Part shown: piece by piece, positions 42,501 to 50,788 of the stretch
How positions within the stretch are numbered: the stretch's first letter is position 1
Layout of the letters: the number at the start of each line of letters is the position of its first letter
Origin: Paucibacter aquatile
Lineage (GTDB): Bacteria; Pseudomonadota; Gammaproteobacteria; Burkholderiales; Burkholderiaceae_C
NCBI RefSeq assembly: GCF_002885975.1
Contig: NZ_POSP01000003.1
Coordinates: forward strand, 3,286,001-3,350,000
DNA length: 64,000 nt
Reading direction: 5' to 3'
Position numbers and translations under genes: made by a program
The notes under the pieces: model-generated
Told to the model about the DNA's origin: nothing
Seen by the model: only the letters and a program-made list of their open reading frames with translations
Databases searched by the model: none

Positions 42501-44054
42501 TCAGGCGAAGCGGAACACCGCCACCGCCTGCGCCAGCTTCTCGGCGTGGAACTTGAGGCTCTCCGCCGCCGCCGCGGTTTGCTCGACCAGGGCGGCGTTT
42601 TGCTGCGTGCCGGCATCGATGCTGGACACCGAGGCATTGATCTGCGAGATGTCCCGGCTCTGGGTTTCTGCTGCCCGGGTGACCTGGGCGATGCGGGCTG
42701 AAACCTGGCGCACTTCGTCGACGATGCGCTCCATCGACGCCCCGGCCTCATGAACCAGGCGGTTGCCTCGCTCGACCCGCTCGACCGAGTTGGTGATCAT
42801 CGACTTGATCTCGCGCGCGGCCTGGGTGCTGCGCTGGGCCAGCTGCCGCACTTCGCTGGCCACCACGGCAAAGCCACGCCCTTGCTCGCCGGCGCGGGCG
42901 GCCTCCACCGCGGCATTGAGCGCCAGGATGTTGGTTTGAAAGGCAATGCCATCGATCACGCCGATGATCTCGGCGATCTTGTGGCTGGCGCCGGCGATCT
43001 CGTTCATGGTGTGCACGACCTGCTGCACATGCTGGCCACCCAGCTCGGCCACGCTGCGGGCCGAGTCGGCCATCTGGGTGGCCGAGCGCGAATGGTCGGC
43101 CGCCTCGCGAATCGAGCCGGTCATCTGCTCCATGGCCGCCGCGGTTTGCTGCAGCGAGGAAGACTGCTGCTCGGTGCGGCCGCTGAGGCTGTGGTTGCCG
43201 GCGCTGATCTCCTGCGCCGCCAGGCTCATGCTTTGTACCGCTTGCGCGATGCCCCCAGCCAGTTGCGCCAGCGATTGGCGGGTGTGTTCCAGCTTGTCCA
43301 TCACGCTGCCCGGCCGGCCTTGCAGCGGCACGCTGAAGTCGCCCGTGGCCAGGGCCTGGCAGACCCGCATCAAGGCCTGCGGCTCGGCCCCCAGCTGGCG
43401 GCTGATGCGCCGGGACACCCAGAGGCTGATGCCGATGGAGGCGCTGGCCAGCAGCAGGAGGCCGAGGACGATGCCGGTGCGTGAGCGCTCGGCAGCGTGG
43501 ATGGCGGCCTCAGCCTGCGCGCGCACCTGCTGGGCCTCTTGATTGACCAGCTGGCGCTGCTGCGCGGTCACCTGGTTCAGCGCCAGCTGGGCCGGCCGCA
43601 CCTTGTCGGCCACCAGGGCTTTGACCTCATCAAACCGGCCCTCATCGATCATGCCGGGCAGGGGGCTGGTGAGAGTCGCCATGGTCTGCGTGCCGGCCTT
43701 GAGGCGAGCCCATTGCGCGGCTTGCTCGGCGGTCCACGGCGTCTGGTCCAGCTCGGCGTTCAGCGCGCTCAGCGCCTCGGCCTGGGTCTTCAGCTCGGCT
43801 TGCAGCTGTGCCTGAACCTTGATGTCCTCGTTGAGGGCGAGGTCGCGCACGGTGATGGCGCGGCTCAGGTTGACGGCTTCGAGGCTGGCCACCGAGGCCA
43901 GCTTGGCCACCAAATTCTGGGTGGCCGATTGCAGCTGTGCGCTGAGCGCGTGAACCTGCCACAAGGCCAGGCCCGCCAAGGCCGAGAGGCTGAGGATGAC
44001 CGCAGCAAAGGCCGTCAGCAGCGTGTGTTGGATCGTGGTCTCTTTGTTGGTCAT
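42501..44054 (-). CDS. Methyl-accepting chemotaxis protein
   Basis: A 517-residue chemoreceptor. A first membrane helix (residues about 11-33, TLLTAFAAVILSLSALAGLA) leads into a four-helix-bundle-type periplasmic sensor (about 34-190), then a second helix (TGIVLGLLLLASASIGISLW), a HAMP region, and the cytoplasmic signalling domain with the invariant tip GVIDGIAFQTNILALNAAVE and ARAGEQGRGFAVVASEVRQL near residue 385. No C-terminal CheR-binding pentapeptide is present. The gene starts 39 bp after the binding-protein gene and is probably cotranscribed with it from the PHO-box promoter at 44973-45006. Confidence 0.93.
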   Translation of the reverse strand: MTNKETTIQHTLLTAFAAVILSLSALAGLALWQVHALSAQLQSATQNLVAKLASVASLEAVNLSRAITVRDLALNEDIKVQAQLQAELKTQAEALSALNAELDQTPWTAEQAAQWARLKAGTQTMATLTSPLPGMIDEGRFDEVKALVADKVRPAQLALNQVTAQQRQLVNQEAQQVRAQAEAAIHAAERSRTGIVLGLLLLASASIGISLWVSRRISRQLGAEPQALMRVCQALATGDFSVPLQGRPGSVMDKLEHTRQSLAQLAGGIAQAVQSMSLAAQEISAGNHSLSGRTEQQSSSLQQTAAAMEQMTGSIREAADHSRSATQMADSARSVAELGGQHVQQVVHTMNEIAGASHKIAEIIGVIDGIAFQTNILALNAAVEAARAGEQGRGFAVVASEVRQLAQRSTQAAREIKSMITNSVERVERGNRLVHEAGASMERIVDEVRQVSARIAQVTRAAETQSRDISQINASVSSIDAGTQQNAALVEQTAAAAESLKFHAEKLAQAVAVFRFA

Positions 44055-44093
44055 GTTGAACTCCCTGGATCCGAACCGGCTGAGGCTGTGTTG

Positions 44094-44885
44094 TTATTGC
44101 AGGAACTGCTTCTTGGCCTCCGCGCTTTGCAGGTAGTCCAGCACTTTGCGCACCTCGGGCGTGGGGTCGCCGACGGTCACCAGGCCCAGGGGGCGAGAGA
44201 CGGTGGGCGCTTTGATTTCCTTGATCTTGCCCTTGGCCGATTCGGCGGTGCCCGAGCCGACGTAGCCGAGCGCCCCCTTCTCGCGGGCCACTTCGGACAG
44301 CTCGGCGGCGCTGGTGCGCAGCTCCTTGGCTGTGCTGGCAAAGGCCTGGCCGGCCAGCAACTGCTTTTCGATCACGCCGCGCGTGCCCGAGCCGGGGGCA
44401 CCGGTCACCACCAGCACCGCCAGATCGGGCCCGCCCACTTCTTTCCAGTTCTGCAACTTGCCGCTGAGCAGGCCGCGCAGTTGCTCGCGGCTCAGCTCCT
44501 TGACCGGGTTGTCGTTGTGAACAATGGGCACCAGCTGGTCCGTCAGCAAGGTGTGCAGCTTGAGCCCGGTCGGTGCTGCGCTGGCGCCGGCCTTCTTGGC
44601 ATCGTCCACGGCCTCGTCCAGCGAGGCAGACACGGCCGCCACCTTGACCTTGCCGTCAAACAGCATCTGCATGCCCTTGCCCGTGCCCACCGACAGCATC
44701 TTCAGCTCGATGCCCGTGGCGTCGCGCAGCTTGGCCTGGCTGGGTTCGACGATGGATTTGGCCACGGTCGATGACCCCGCCACTTCCACGACCTGCGCTT
44801 GGGCGGTCGAGAGCGCGAGGAAGAGCGCGGCGGGCAGGGCGGATGCCAGGCGCATGCCCAGCTTGAGTTGGAGTGCAGACAGCAT
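44094..44885 (-). CDS. Periplasmic phosphate-type substrate-binding protein (PstS-like, PBP domain)
   Basis: A 263-residue exported protein. The signal peptide (LASALPAALFLALSTAQA) precedes a PBP-like (PstS/PF12849-type) domain. VVEVAGSSTVAKSIVEPSQA holds the Ser-Ser-Thr anion-binding loop, LVVTGAPGSGTRGVIEKQL near residue 150 is the second phosphate-type loop (GSGTR), and GALGYVGSGTAES is the third. No pstC, pstA or pstB gene lies beside it, so it is not a normal transporter component. It is followed directly by a chemoreceptor gene and preceded by a PHO box, which suggests that it is a phosphate sensor. Start ATG at 44885 with GAGG 8 nt upstream. Confidence 0.87.
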   Translation of the reverse strand: MLSALQLKLGMRLASALPAALFLALSTAQAQVVEVAGSSTVAKSIVEPSQAKLRDATGIELKMLSVGTGKGMQMLFDGKVKVAAVSASLDEAVDDAKKAGASAAPTGLKLHTLLTDQLVPIVHNDNPVKELSREQLRGLLSGKLQNWKEVGGPDLAVLVVTGAPGSGTRGVIEKQLLAGQAFASTAKELRTSAAELSEVAREKGALGYVGSGTAESAKGKIKEIKAPTVSRPLGLVTVGDPTPEVRKVLDYLQSAEAKKQFLQ

Positions 44886-44972
44886 GCAAGGTCCTCAGAG
44901 TGGGGCAAACAAGGGGCGCAGGCCGGAGCTGCGGGGTGTGCGCAATGGCACCCCCGCCATGACCTGCGGCCC

Positions 44973-45006
44973 ATTCTTTGGACGCTCTGTGACGCAACCG
45001 TGACAG
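44973..45006 (-). promoter_or_regulatory. PHO box and -10 upstream of the binding-protein/chemoreceptor genes
   Basis: On the minus strand CTGTCAC (45006-45000), four bases, then GCGTCAC (44995-44989) match the two direct heptamers of a PHO box (consensus CTGTCAY-N4-CTGTCAY): 7 of 7 and 5 of 7. Exactly 10 nt further downstream is AAGAAT (44978-44973), a fair -10 hexamer at the spacing usual for PhoB-activated promoters. The gene start is about 88 bp downstream. Confidence 0.66.
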
Positions 45007-45062
45007 CGGCGGGCGCTGGCCGGTGTTTCTGCGGGTTTGGCGACGCCGGGCGGCGCCGCGCC

Positions 45063-45827
45063 TCAGGCCAGGCCTTGGTACAGCTCGACAAACTCCAGCG
45101 TCAGCTTGTGGCGCGGGTCGAGGTGGATCATGGGCCGCGAGAGCTCGTGGGACTCCTTGACCTTGACGCTGGCGCTCAAGTAAGGCGCCAGCACCGGCAG
45201 GCCTTCGTCGATCAAGGCCTGGACGGTGCGCTGCGGCAGGGCGGCGCGGGCCTGGAACTGGTTGACGACGATGCCTTCGACCTGCAGCTCGCGGTTGTGG
45301 TCGGCCTGGATTTCCTTGACGTTGTCCAGCAGCTCGTAGAGCGCGCGGCGTGAGAACTCGTCGCAGTCGAAGGGGATCAGGCAGCGCTGCGCGGCGATCA
45401 GGGCCGAGCGGGTGTAGAAGTTCAGCGAGGGTGGGGTGTCGATCCAGATCTCGTCGTAGTCCTCGCCGAGCTCGGCCAGGGCGTCACGCAGCTTGTAGAT
45501 CTTGTAGCGGCTCTCCAGCTTGCTGTGCAGCTCGTCGAGCAGGGGGCTGGCGGGCATCAGGTGGAGCTGTTCCCAGGGCGTCTCGACGATGAAGTCGCTG
45601 GTCTTGGGCTTGCGAACGCTGAAACCCAGCGTCGTCTCGAAGAACTCGGCCGCACCGGCTGGCGCTTCATCGGCGCCCTCGCCGAGCAGGTAGCGGCTGG
45701 AGTTGCCCTGCCGGTCCAGGTCCACCAGCAAGGTGCGTCGGCCCTGGGCCGCGGCAATGGCGGCGAGGTTGGCGGTGATGGTCGATTTGCCGACCCCGCC
45801 TTTTTGATTGAACACAACACGGCGCAT
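45063..45827 (-). CDS. ParA-family ATPase, orphan
   Basis: A 254-residue Walker-type ATPase. The deviant Walker A motif KGGVGKSTITANLAAIAAAQ (residues about 9-28) starts the protein, Walker A' LLVDLDRQGNSS follows, and Walker B is DEIWIDTPPSLNFYT near residue 122. It matches soluble ParA/Soj proteins that position DNA or protein cargo. No parB gene or obvious cargo gene is adjacent: the neighbours are a PEP-CTERM gene and the phosphate-binding-protein gene. Start ATG at 45827; an upstream in-frame start at 45887 has no support. Confidence 0.9.
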   Translation of the reverse strand: MRRVVFNQKGGVGKSTITANLAAIAAAQGRRTLLVDLDRQGNSSRYLLGEGADEAPAGAAEFFETTLGFSVRKPKTSDFIVETPWEQLHLMPASPLLDELHSKLESRYKIYKLRDALAELGEDYDEIWIDTPPSLNFYTRSALIAAQRCLIPFDCDEFSRRALYELLDNVKEIQADHNRELQVEGIVVNQFQARAALPQRTVQALIDEGLPVLAPYLSASVKVKESHELSRPMIHLDPRHKLTLEFVELYQGLA

Positions 45828-46026
45828 CCCTGACCCCTGGCTTGTTGCAGACGGGTCTATTGTGCACTGCAGCATTGCGCGCCGCATGCCCCCTGTTTCA
45901 TGCCGGCTGCAACGCCCAGCCCCCCGTGTTCAGGTGGTCTGTCCACATCGGCCTGTCATACGGCCTGCAGACACTGGCGCGCGGCTTTCTCCTCCACCCT
46001 CGCAACGACTCGACAAGGCAGACCCC

Positions 46027-46734
46027 ATGAACGCAGCGCGCTTCTTCTCTTTCCGCTTCTCCCCTCGGGCGGCTCCTTTGGTGGCTCCTGTGGCAGCCTT
46101 GCTGGCGCTGGCAAGCACGCCGACCCTGGCCCAGCTGAGGATCACCGAGGTCTCGGCCTGGTCCAGCGGCAACTCCGCCTACGGCGCCGATTGGTTCGAG
46201 CTGAGCAATCTGGGCACCACCGCCATCAGCCTGAGCGGCTGGACCATGGACGACAACTCCAACGGCACGGCCAAGGTGGCCCTGACCGGCATCGCCAGCA
46301 TCGCCGCGGGCGAGACGGTGATCTTCACCGAGAAGGACGTCACGGCCAGCTTCCTGAGCACCTGGTTCGGCGCCCAGGCGCCGGTGGGCTTGCAGATCGG
46401 CTTGTACAAGGGGGCCGGTGTCGGCCTGAGCACCGGCGGTGATGCGGTCAATATCTTCAACGCCAGCGGCGTGCTGCAGGCCCGTGTGGAGTTCGGTGTG
46501 TCCAGCACCACAGCGCCCCTGCAGACCTTTGACAACGCAGCCGGCCTGAACAACGCCCTGATCAGCCAGCTCAGCGTGGTCGGCGTCAACGGCGCCTTCC
46601 GGTCGGCCGATGGCCAGGAAATCGGCTCGCCCGGTCTGATCGCTGCCGCCCCGGTGCCGGAGCCCGAAAGCTATGCCCTGCTGCTGGCCGGCCTTGGCCT
46701 GCTGGCCGCTGTGGCGCGCAAGCGCCCGCGCTGA
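46027..46734 (+). CDS. PEP-CTERM protein with lamin-tail-like domain
   Basis: A 235-residue exported protein. After a signal peptide (PVAALLALASTPTLAQLRIT) it has an immunoglobulin-like lamin-tail domain: RITEVSAWSSGNSAYGADWF, FELSNLGTTAISLSGWTMDD and GIASIAAGETVIFTEKD. The C-terminus is a PEP-CTERM signal: VPEPESYALLLAGLGLLAAV then ARKRPR. Lamin-tail domains occur in extracellular nucleases and adhesins, but no catalytic domain is attached here. The ATG at 46027 is chosen for its signal peptide. The next PEP-CTERM gene begins 48 bp after the stop. Confidence 0.88.
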   Translation: MNAARFFSFRFSPRAAPLVAPVAALLALASTPTLAQLRITEVSAWSSGNSAYGADWFELSNLGTTAISLSGWTMDDNSNGTAKVALTGIASIAAGETVIFTEKDVTASFLSTWFGAQAPVGLQIGLYKGAGVGLSTGGDAVNIFNASGVLQARVEFGVSSTTAPLQTFDNAAGLNNALISQLSVVGVNGAFRSADGQEIGSPGLIAAAPVPEPESYALLLAGLGLLAAVARKRPR

Positions 46735-46782
46735 GCTGTCGCTGCACGCGCCCGATCTGAAACCTATTCCTTGAAGCTGAAC

Positions 46783-47817
46783 ATGAAACTCAAATCCCTT
46801 GCTCTCGCCTTGCTGGCCGCCGCCAGCGGCCTGGCCCAGGCCGGCGATCGCCTCGATCTCGGCAACTACCAGGTCAAGGCCAGCTATGCCCTGGATCTGC
46901 TGGGCGGCAGCAGCGCCAACCAGGTCTCGGGCCTGGAGGCCTCGGCCGTCAGCTACGCCCGCGACCGCGGCACCTTGTTCTATGTCGGTGATGAAGGCAC
47001 CGGCGTGGTCGAAATCTCGCTGACCGGCCAGACCTTGGGCAAGATGGCCTTCAACTGGAGCGGCACCGGCAGCACCAAGCGCGACACGGAAGGCCTGGCC
47101 TACCTGGGCGGCGGCATGCTGGCCGTCAGCGAAGAGCGCTTGCAAGATGTCTACCGCTTCAGCTTCGTCAATGGTGGCAGCGCCGTCCTGAAGAGCAACT
47201 TCGTCTCGATCGCCAACAATTCGGTCGGCAACAACGGCATCGAGGGTCTGGCCTACGACACCCGCAACGGCGGCAGCTTCATCAGCGTCAAGCAGCAGTC
47301 GCCGCAGAACGTCTTGTCCGGCAGCCTGAGCTTTGCGGCGGCCACCGGCAACCCGCCGTCCAGCTCGGGCGACGGCTCGACCCCGCCCGGCGGAGGCGTG
47401 GCGGCGATGAGTGCCTTGTTCAATCCAGCCTCGCTGGGTCTGAGCAGCTTGTCCGATGTGGCCACGCTCTCGGGCGTGGATCACCTGGCTGGCAGCTCGG
47501 CGGCCGACAACCTGCTGCTGCTGAGCCTGGGTTCGCGCAAGCTGGTCGAGGTGAACCGCCAGGGTCAGGTCTTGAGCAGCCTGGATCTCAGCCAGGTGTT
47601 GCCGAACAACGGCATCGAAGGTGTCACCATCGACGAAAAAGGCACCATCTATCTGGTGGCCGAACAAGACCAGACCGGCTCAGCCCTGCCAGGCGCGCAG
47701 TCCCAGCTGATCGTGCTGTCAGCGACGGCCCCGGTGCCGGAGCCGTCCAGCTATGCGCTGATGGCGCTCGGCCTGGCGGGTCTGCTGGCTGTCGCCAAGC
47801 GCCGTCGCAAGGTCTGA
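46783..47817 (+). CDS. PEP-CTERM protein with SdiA-regulated/esterase-like beta-propeller domain
   Basis: A 344-residue exported protein. The signal peptide (SLALALLAAASGLAQAGD) precedes a propeller-like region with repeated strands (VSGLEASAVSYARDRGTLFY, YVGDEGTGVVEISLTGQTLG, DTEGLAYLGGGMLAVSEERL, GIEGLAYDTRNGGSFISVKQ, GIEGVTIDEKGTIYLVAEQD), the SdiA-regulated domain pattern. It ends with a PEP-CTERM signal (VPEPSSYALMALGLAGLLAV then AKRRRKV). Its substrate or ligand is unknown. The ATG at 46783 is preferred to a TTG four codons upstream. A hairpin follows 36 bp after the stop. Confidence 0.88.
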   Translation: MKLKSLALALLAAASGLAQAGDRLDLGNYQVKASYALDLLGGSSANQVSGLEASAVSYARDRGTLFYVGDEGTGVVEISLTGQTLGKMAFNWSGTGSTKRDTEGLAYLGGGMLAVSEERLQDVYRFSFVNGGSAVLKSNFVSIANNSVGNNGIEGLAYDTRNGGSFISVKQQSPQNVLSGSLSFAAATGNPPSSSGDGSTPPGGGVAAMSALFNPASLGLSSLSDVATLSGVDHLAGSSAADNLLLLSLGSRKLVEVNRQGQVLSSLDLSQVLPNNGIEGVTIDEKGTIYLVAEQDQTGSALPGAQSQLIVLSATAPVPEPSSYALMALGLAGLLAVAKRRRKV

Positions 47818-47853
47818 AGACCTGAGGCGCTGAGGGCGCCGAAGTGACAGCAA

Positions 47854-47877
47854 AAGGGGCTGCGTGAGCAGCCCCTT
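47854..47877 (+). terminator. Stem-loop after the SdiA-regulated PEP-CTERM gene
   Basis: AAGGGGCTGC (47854-47863), loop GTGA, GCAGCCCCTT (47868-47877): a perfect 10-bp stem preceded by two more A residues. There is only a very short T-run, but its position between convergent genes supports a terminator. Confidence 0.65.
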
Positions 47878-47908
47878 GTCCATTCCAGGTGGCGTTTGTG
47901 CCCCGGCT

Positions 47909-48103
47909 TCAGATGCGGTAGCCGATCCAGGCCAGGGCAGTGCTGCCGGCGCCGACGAACAGGGCGGCGGCGACCCACAGCGATCTCAGCACGCGGCGGG
48001 GCCGGCGTTCCGACTCGCTCCACACGGGCAAGTCAGGCAGGTCTTCGGCAAATGCCTCGCTGCGGTAGAGAAAACTGGGGGCGGCGGGACCGCTGGTGTT
48101 CAT
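47909..48103 (-). CDS. Small single-span membrane protein
   Basis: A 64-residue protein. The first 40 residues are polar and charged (SEAFAEDLPDLPVWSESERR), followed by one membrane helix near the C-terminus (SLWVAAALFVGAGSTALAWI). The ATG at 48103 has CAGGAG at a spacing of about 7 nt, which strongly supports it as a real gene. No family recognised. It converges on the SdiA-regulated PEP-CTERM gene. Confidence 0.6.
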   Translation of the reverse strand: MNTSGPAAPSFLYRSEAFAEDLPDLPVWSESERRPRRVLRSLWVAAALFVGAGSTALAWIGYRI

Positions 48104-48419
48104 GGCTGGCTCCTGGGTTCAGCTGGGGTGGGATGACATGGTTGCCAATATCGCCGCTGGCGCACGCCATGCCATTCCTCATGCGGGTTTGATTTGTTTC
48201 AAAACTTGTCAAACTGCACGCCGAACTCGGGTTTGCAAGGCCGCCCCGAGGCAAGACCTGCCCCCCGAAGGTGCGCTGCATGCACCACAAGCGCCCGTGG
48301 TGCGCATTTTTCGATACCGCCGGGGGCGGCTTGCGCGTCCGCGACAATCAAGGCCTTCGCGGCCGTGTCGATGCGGCTGATCAACAACAGATTCATCCAG
48401 CCAACAAGGACACAGCCGC
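48104..48419. other. Intergenic region upstream of yebC
   Basis: This 316-bp region holds the divergent promoters of the small membrane gene and yebC. Its main structure is a 28-bp dyad at 48187-48214. The rest (48215-48407) is GC-rich with several GC hairpin possibilities and no reading frame with good codon bias that I trust. A ribosome-binding site (AAGGA) lies just before the yebC start. Confidence 0.4.
48187..48214. promoter_or_regulatory. 28-bp dyad upstream of yebC, operator candidate
   Basis: GTTTGA (48187-48192), 3 nt, GTTT (48196-48199), CA, AAAC (48202-48205), 3 nt, TCAAAC (48209-48214). All ten paired bases on each side match. It is A/T-rich within a GC-rich surrounding. The bound protein is not known; yebC lies 206 bp downstream. 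Confidence 0.45.
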
Positions 48420-49139
48420 ATGGGCGCACAGTGGAAAGCCAAACACAAAGACCTGGCGGCCAATGCCAAGGGTCGCATCTTCGGCAAGCTGTCCAAGGAG
48501 ATCCAGCTGGCCGCCCGCAGCGGCGCCGACACCGACCTGAACCCACGCCTGCGCATGGTGGTGGAGCAGGCGCGCAAGGCCTCGATGCCGCGTGAAACCC
48601 TGGAGCGTGCCATCAAGAAAGGCGCCGGCCTGCTGGGTGATGCGGTGCACTACGAGCGTGTCACCTACGAAGGTTTTGCCCCGCACCGTGTGCCGGTCAT
48701 CGTCGAATGCCTGACCGACAACATCAACCGCACCGTGTCCGAGATCCGCGTGCTGTTCCGCAAGGGCCAGCTGGGCGCGGCGGGTTCGGTGTCCTGGGAC
48801 TTCAGCTATCTGGGCCTGATCGAGGCCACGCCGGCGCAGCCTGGGGCCGATGCCGAACTCGCCGCCATCGAGGCCGGCGCCCAGGACTTCGAGCTCGGCG
48901 AGGCGGATGAGGACGGTGAAGTGGCCCCCACCGTCTTCCTCAGCGATGCCGCCGATCTGGACCTGGTCTGCCGTGCCCTGCCGCAGCATGGCTTCAATGT
49001 CGTCTCGGCCAAGCTGGGCTACCGGCCCAAGAACACCGTCAGCCTCAGCGGCGCCGAGCTGGAAGAGGTCGAAGCTTTCCTCGCCGCCATCGACGAGCAT
49101 GACGATGTGCAAGAGGTCTACGTCGGCCTGGCGGGCTGA
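48420..49139 (+). CDS. yebC: YebC/PmpR-family transcriptional regulatory protein
   Basis: A 239-residue YebC-family protein. The start GAQWKAKHKDLAANAKGRIF and the block ARKASMPRETLERAIKKGAG near residue 56 are diagnostic. RVTYEGFAPHRVPVIVECLT near residue 79 and the GQLGAAGSVSWDF loop follow. Family members act as DNA-binding regulators in some bacteria, and newer work links some to translation of proline-rich stretches; which role applies here is unknown. ruvC, the usual neighbour in many genomes, is not next to it. The start follows an AAGGA site. Confidence 0.94.
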   Translation: MGAQWKAKHKDLAANAKGRIFGKLSKEIQLAARSGADTDLNPRLRMVVEQARKASMPRETLERAIKKGAGLLGDAVHYERVTYEGFAPHRVPVIVECLTDNINRTVSEIRVLFRKGQLGAAGSVSWDFSYLGLIEATPAQPGADAELAAIEAGAQDFELGEADEDGEVAPTVFLSDAADLDLVCRALPQHGFNVVSAKLGYRPKNTVSLSGAELEEVEAFLAAIDEHDDVQEVYVGLAG

Positions 49140-49161
49140 CGCCGGTTGAGCCGCTCGGCTC

Positions 49162-49893
49162 TCAGGCGAACCAGTCTTCGTCCGGCAGCTTGGCGAACAC
49201 CCGCTTCAGCCCTTCGCCCCAGCCGCGGCGCAGCTTGTTGAAGTAGGGGTCGTCGGCGGTGACGCGGTGCGGTGCGGCCGGGGCAAAGCTGTGGGCGCGG
49301 TAGAGCAGCATGTCGATGGGTAGGCCGACCGAGAGGTTGCTGCGGATGGTCGAGTCGAACGAGATCAGCGTGCACTTGGCCGCTTCCTTGAGCGAGGTGC
49401 CGGTGTTGATGACGCGGTCGATGATGGGTTTGCCGTACTTGGATTCGCCGATCTGGAAGTAGGGCGTGTCCTCGCAGGCTTCGATGAAGTTGCCCTGCGC
49501 ATAGACATGGAAAAGCCGTGGCTCCTCGCCGCGGATCTGGCCGCCGACGATGAAGTTGCCGCCGAAATCCACGCCCTGGCCCAGGCTTTGTGAATTGGCA
49601 TCGCGGGCGACGATTTCCTTGACCGTGCGCCCGACCAGCTCGGCCACGTCGTACATGGAGCGCCGGTTGAGCAGGTGCTCGCCCTCATGCTCCAGGCGCT
49701 GACGCAGCAGGCTGATCACGCTTTGCGTGGTGGCCAGGTTGCCGGCGCTCAGCAGCACGATCAGGCGCTCGCCGGGCGCTTCGAAGACATTCATCTTGCG
49801 GAAGGTGGCGATGTGGTCGACGCCCGCATTGGTGCGCGAGTCCGAGGCGAACAAGAGGCCGGCGTCGAGACGCATGGCAACGCAGTAGGTCAT
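49162..49893 (-). CDS. Anbu, proteasome-type N-terminal-nucleophile hydrolase
   Basis: A 243-residue NTN-fold protein of the Anbu (ancestral beta-subunit) family. The start MTYCVAMRLDAGLLFASDSR places Thr at residue 2, the presumed N-terminal nucleophile after Met removal; TNAGVDHIATFRKMNVFEAP follows, then GVDFGGNFIVGGQIRGEEPR, SLKEAAKCTLISFDSTIRSN and SVGLPIDMLLY. Anbu assembles into open helical rings; its substrate is unknown. It is the last gene of the ATP-grasp/alpha-E/transglutaminase/Anbu operon, 54 bp after the transglutaminase stop, a widespread conserved cluster. Confidence 0.93.
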   Translation of the reverse strand: MTYCVAMRLDAGLLFASDSRTNAGVDHIATFRKMNVFEAPGERLIVLLSAGNLATTQSVISLLRQRLEHEGEHLLNRRSMYDVAELVGRTVKEIVARDANSQSLGQGVDFGGNFIVGGQIRGEEPRLFHVYAQGNFIEACEDTPYFQIGESKYGKPIIDRVINTGTSLKEAAKCTLISFDSTIRSNLSVGLPIDMLLYRAHSFAPAAPHRVTADDPYFNKLRRGWGEGLKRVFAKLPDEDWFA

Positions 49894-49947
49894 GGTGCAG
49901 CCCGGGAGGTGGGTCAGAGCAGGGGCGGGGCGATTATCGCCGTGGGC

Positions 49948-50778
49948 TCACTGCTGTTCGGCCGGCGCGGGTGTGGGTGCCACGCGCACAGCGGCGCGCA
50001 GCGCCTCCTGCCCGCCGCCCAGGCGCATGCCGCGCACCGGGCAGGCGTCGAGGTAGTCGGCGCCCATGGCCAGCTGCACATAGCGGCCGTCGGCCAGGCA
50101 TTGGTTGCTGACATCAAAGCCCAGCCAGCCACCGCCTTCTTCCGCCGAACCCGGCAGCCGGGCCTCGGCCCAGGCGTGGCTGGCCACATGCTCGGTGTCG
50201 GCCGCAAGGTAGCCGCTGACATAGCGCGTGGGGATGCCGAGCAGGCGCGCGCAGGTGGCAAAGACCTGGGCATGGTCCTGGCAGACGCCCAGGCGGGCGG
50301 CAAAGGCCTCGGCCGCCGGCGTGGCCGCGTCGGTGGAGCCGGGGGTGTAGGGCATGTGCAGGGCCAGGGCCTGCAGCATGGCCATCAGACCTTCGCGGGC
50401 GTCGGCCGACACGGCGGCGGCATGGGCGGCGGCGAAGTCACGCAGGGCCGCATCGGCCTGGGTCAGGGGCGAGTCGCGCAGAAAGACCTCGGGCGGGAAG
50501 CGGCCGTCGCGCGGGTCGGGCGTGGGCGGGCCGTCGTCGGTTTCGACCACGCCGCAGGCATGGAGGTGGATCTCACTGTGCGGCCGGTCCAGGGTCAGCA
50601 CATGCATGGTGTTGCCGTAGGCATCGAACCCGCGGCTGGCCGCGGCCGGCAGGTTCAGCTCCCAGCGCAGCACGCGCTGGCGGCTGCCATCGGTCGGTGT
50701 CAGGCGCAGAACCTGGGTGCTGCGCTGCACCGGGTGCTGGTAGCGGTAAACCGTTTCGTGGTGGATGGCGAGGTGCAT
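49948..50778 (-). CDS. Transglutaminase-like protein of the Anbu operon
   Basis: A 276-residue protein with an N-terminal beta-sandwich (HLAIHHETVYRYQHPVQRST) and a transglutaminase/cysteine-protease core. The catalytic triad is visible: Cys in RLGVCQDHAQVFATCARLLG near residue 173, His in HVASHAWAEARLPG near residue 208, and Asp in WLGFDVSNQC near residue 228. Family proteins can cleave or crosslink peptides. It probably acts on a peptide made or tagged by the ATP-grasp enzyme of the same operon. The ATG at 50778 follows a 153-bp gap filled by the tandem repeat. Confidence 0.93.
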   Translation of the reverse strand: MHLAIHHETVYRYQHPVQRSTQVLRLTPTDGSRQRVLRWELNLPAAASRGFDAYGNTMHVLTLDRPHSEIHLHACGVVETDDGPPTPDPRDGRFPPEVFLRDSPLTQADAALRDFAAAHAAAVSADAREGLMAMLQALALHMPYTPGSTDAATPAAEAFAARLGVCQDHAQVFATCARLLGIPTRYVSGYLAADTEHVASHAWAEARLPGSAEEGGGWLGFDVSNQCLADGRYVQLAMGADYLDACPVRGMRLGGGQEALRAAVRVAPTPAPAEQQ

Positions 50779-50788
50779 GGTGGGGGCA

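Noticed and set aside
45970..45990. Sigma-54 promoter before the lamin-tail PEP-CTERM gene (TGGCGCG-N4-TTTCT)
   Set aside because: The -24 element fits fairly well but the near-invariant GC at -12 is missing.
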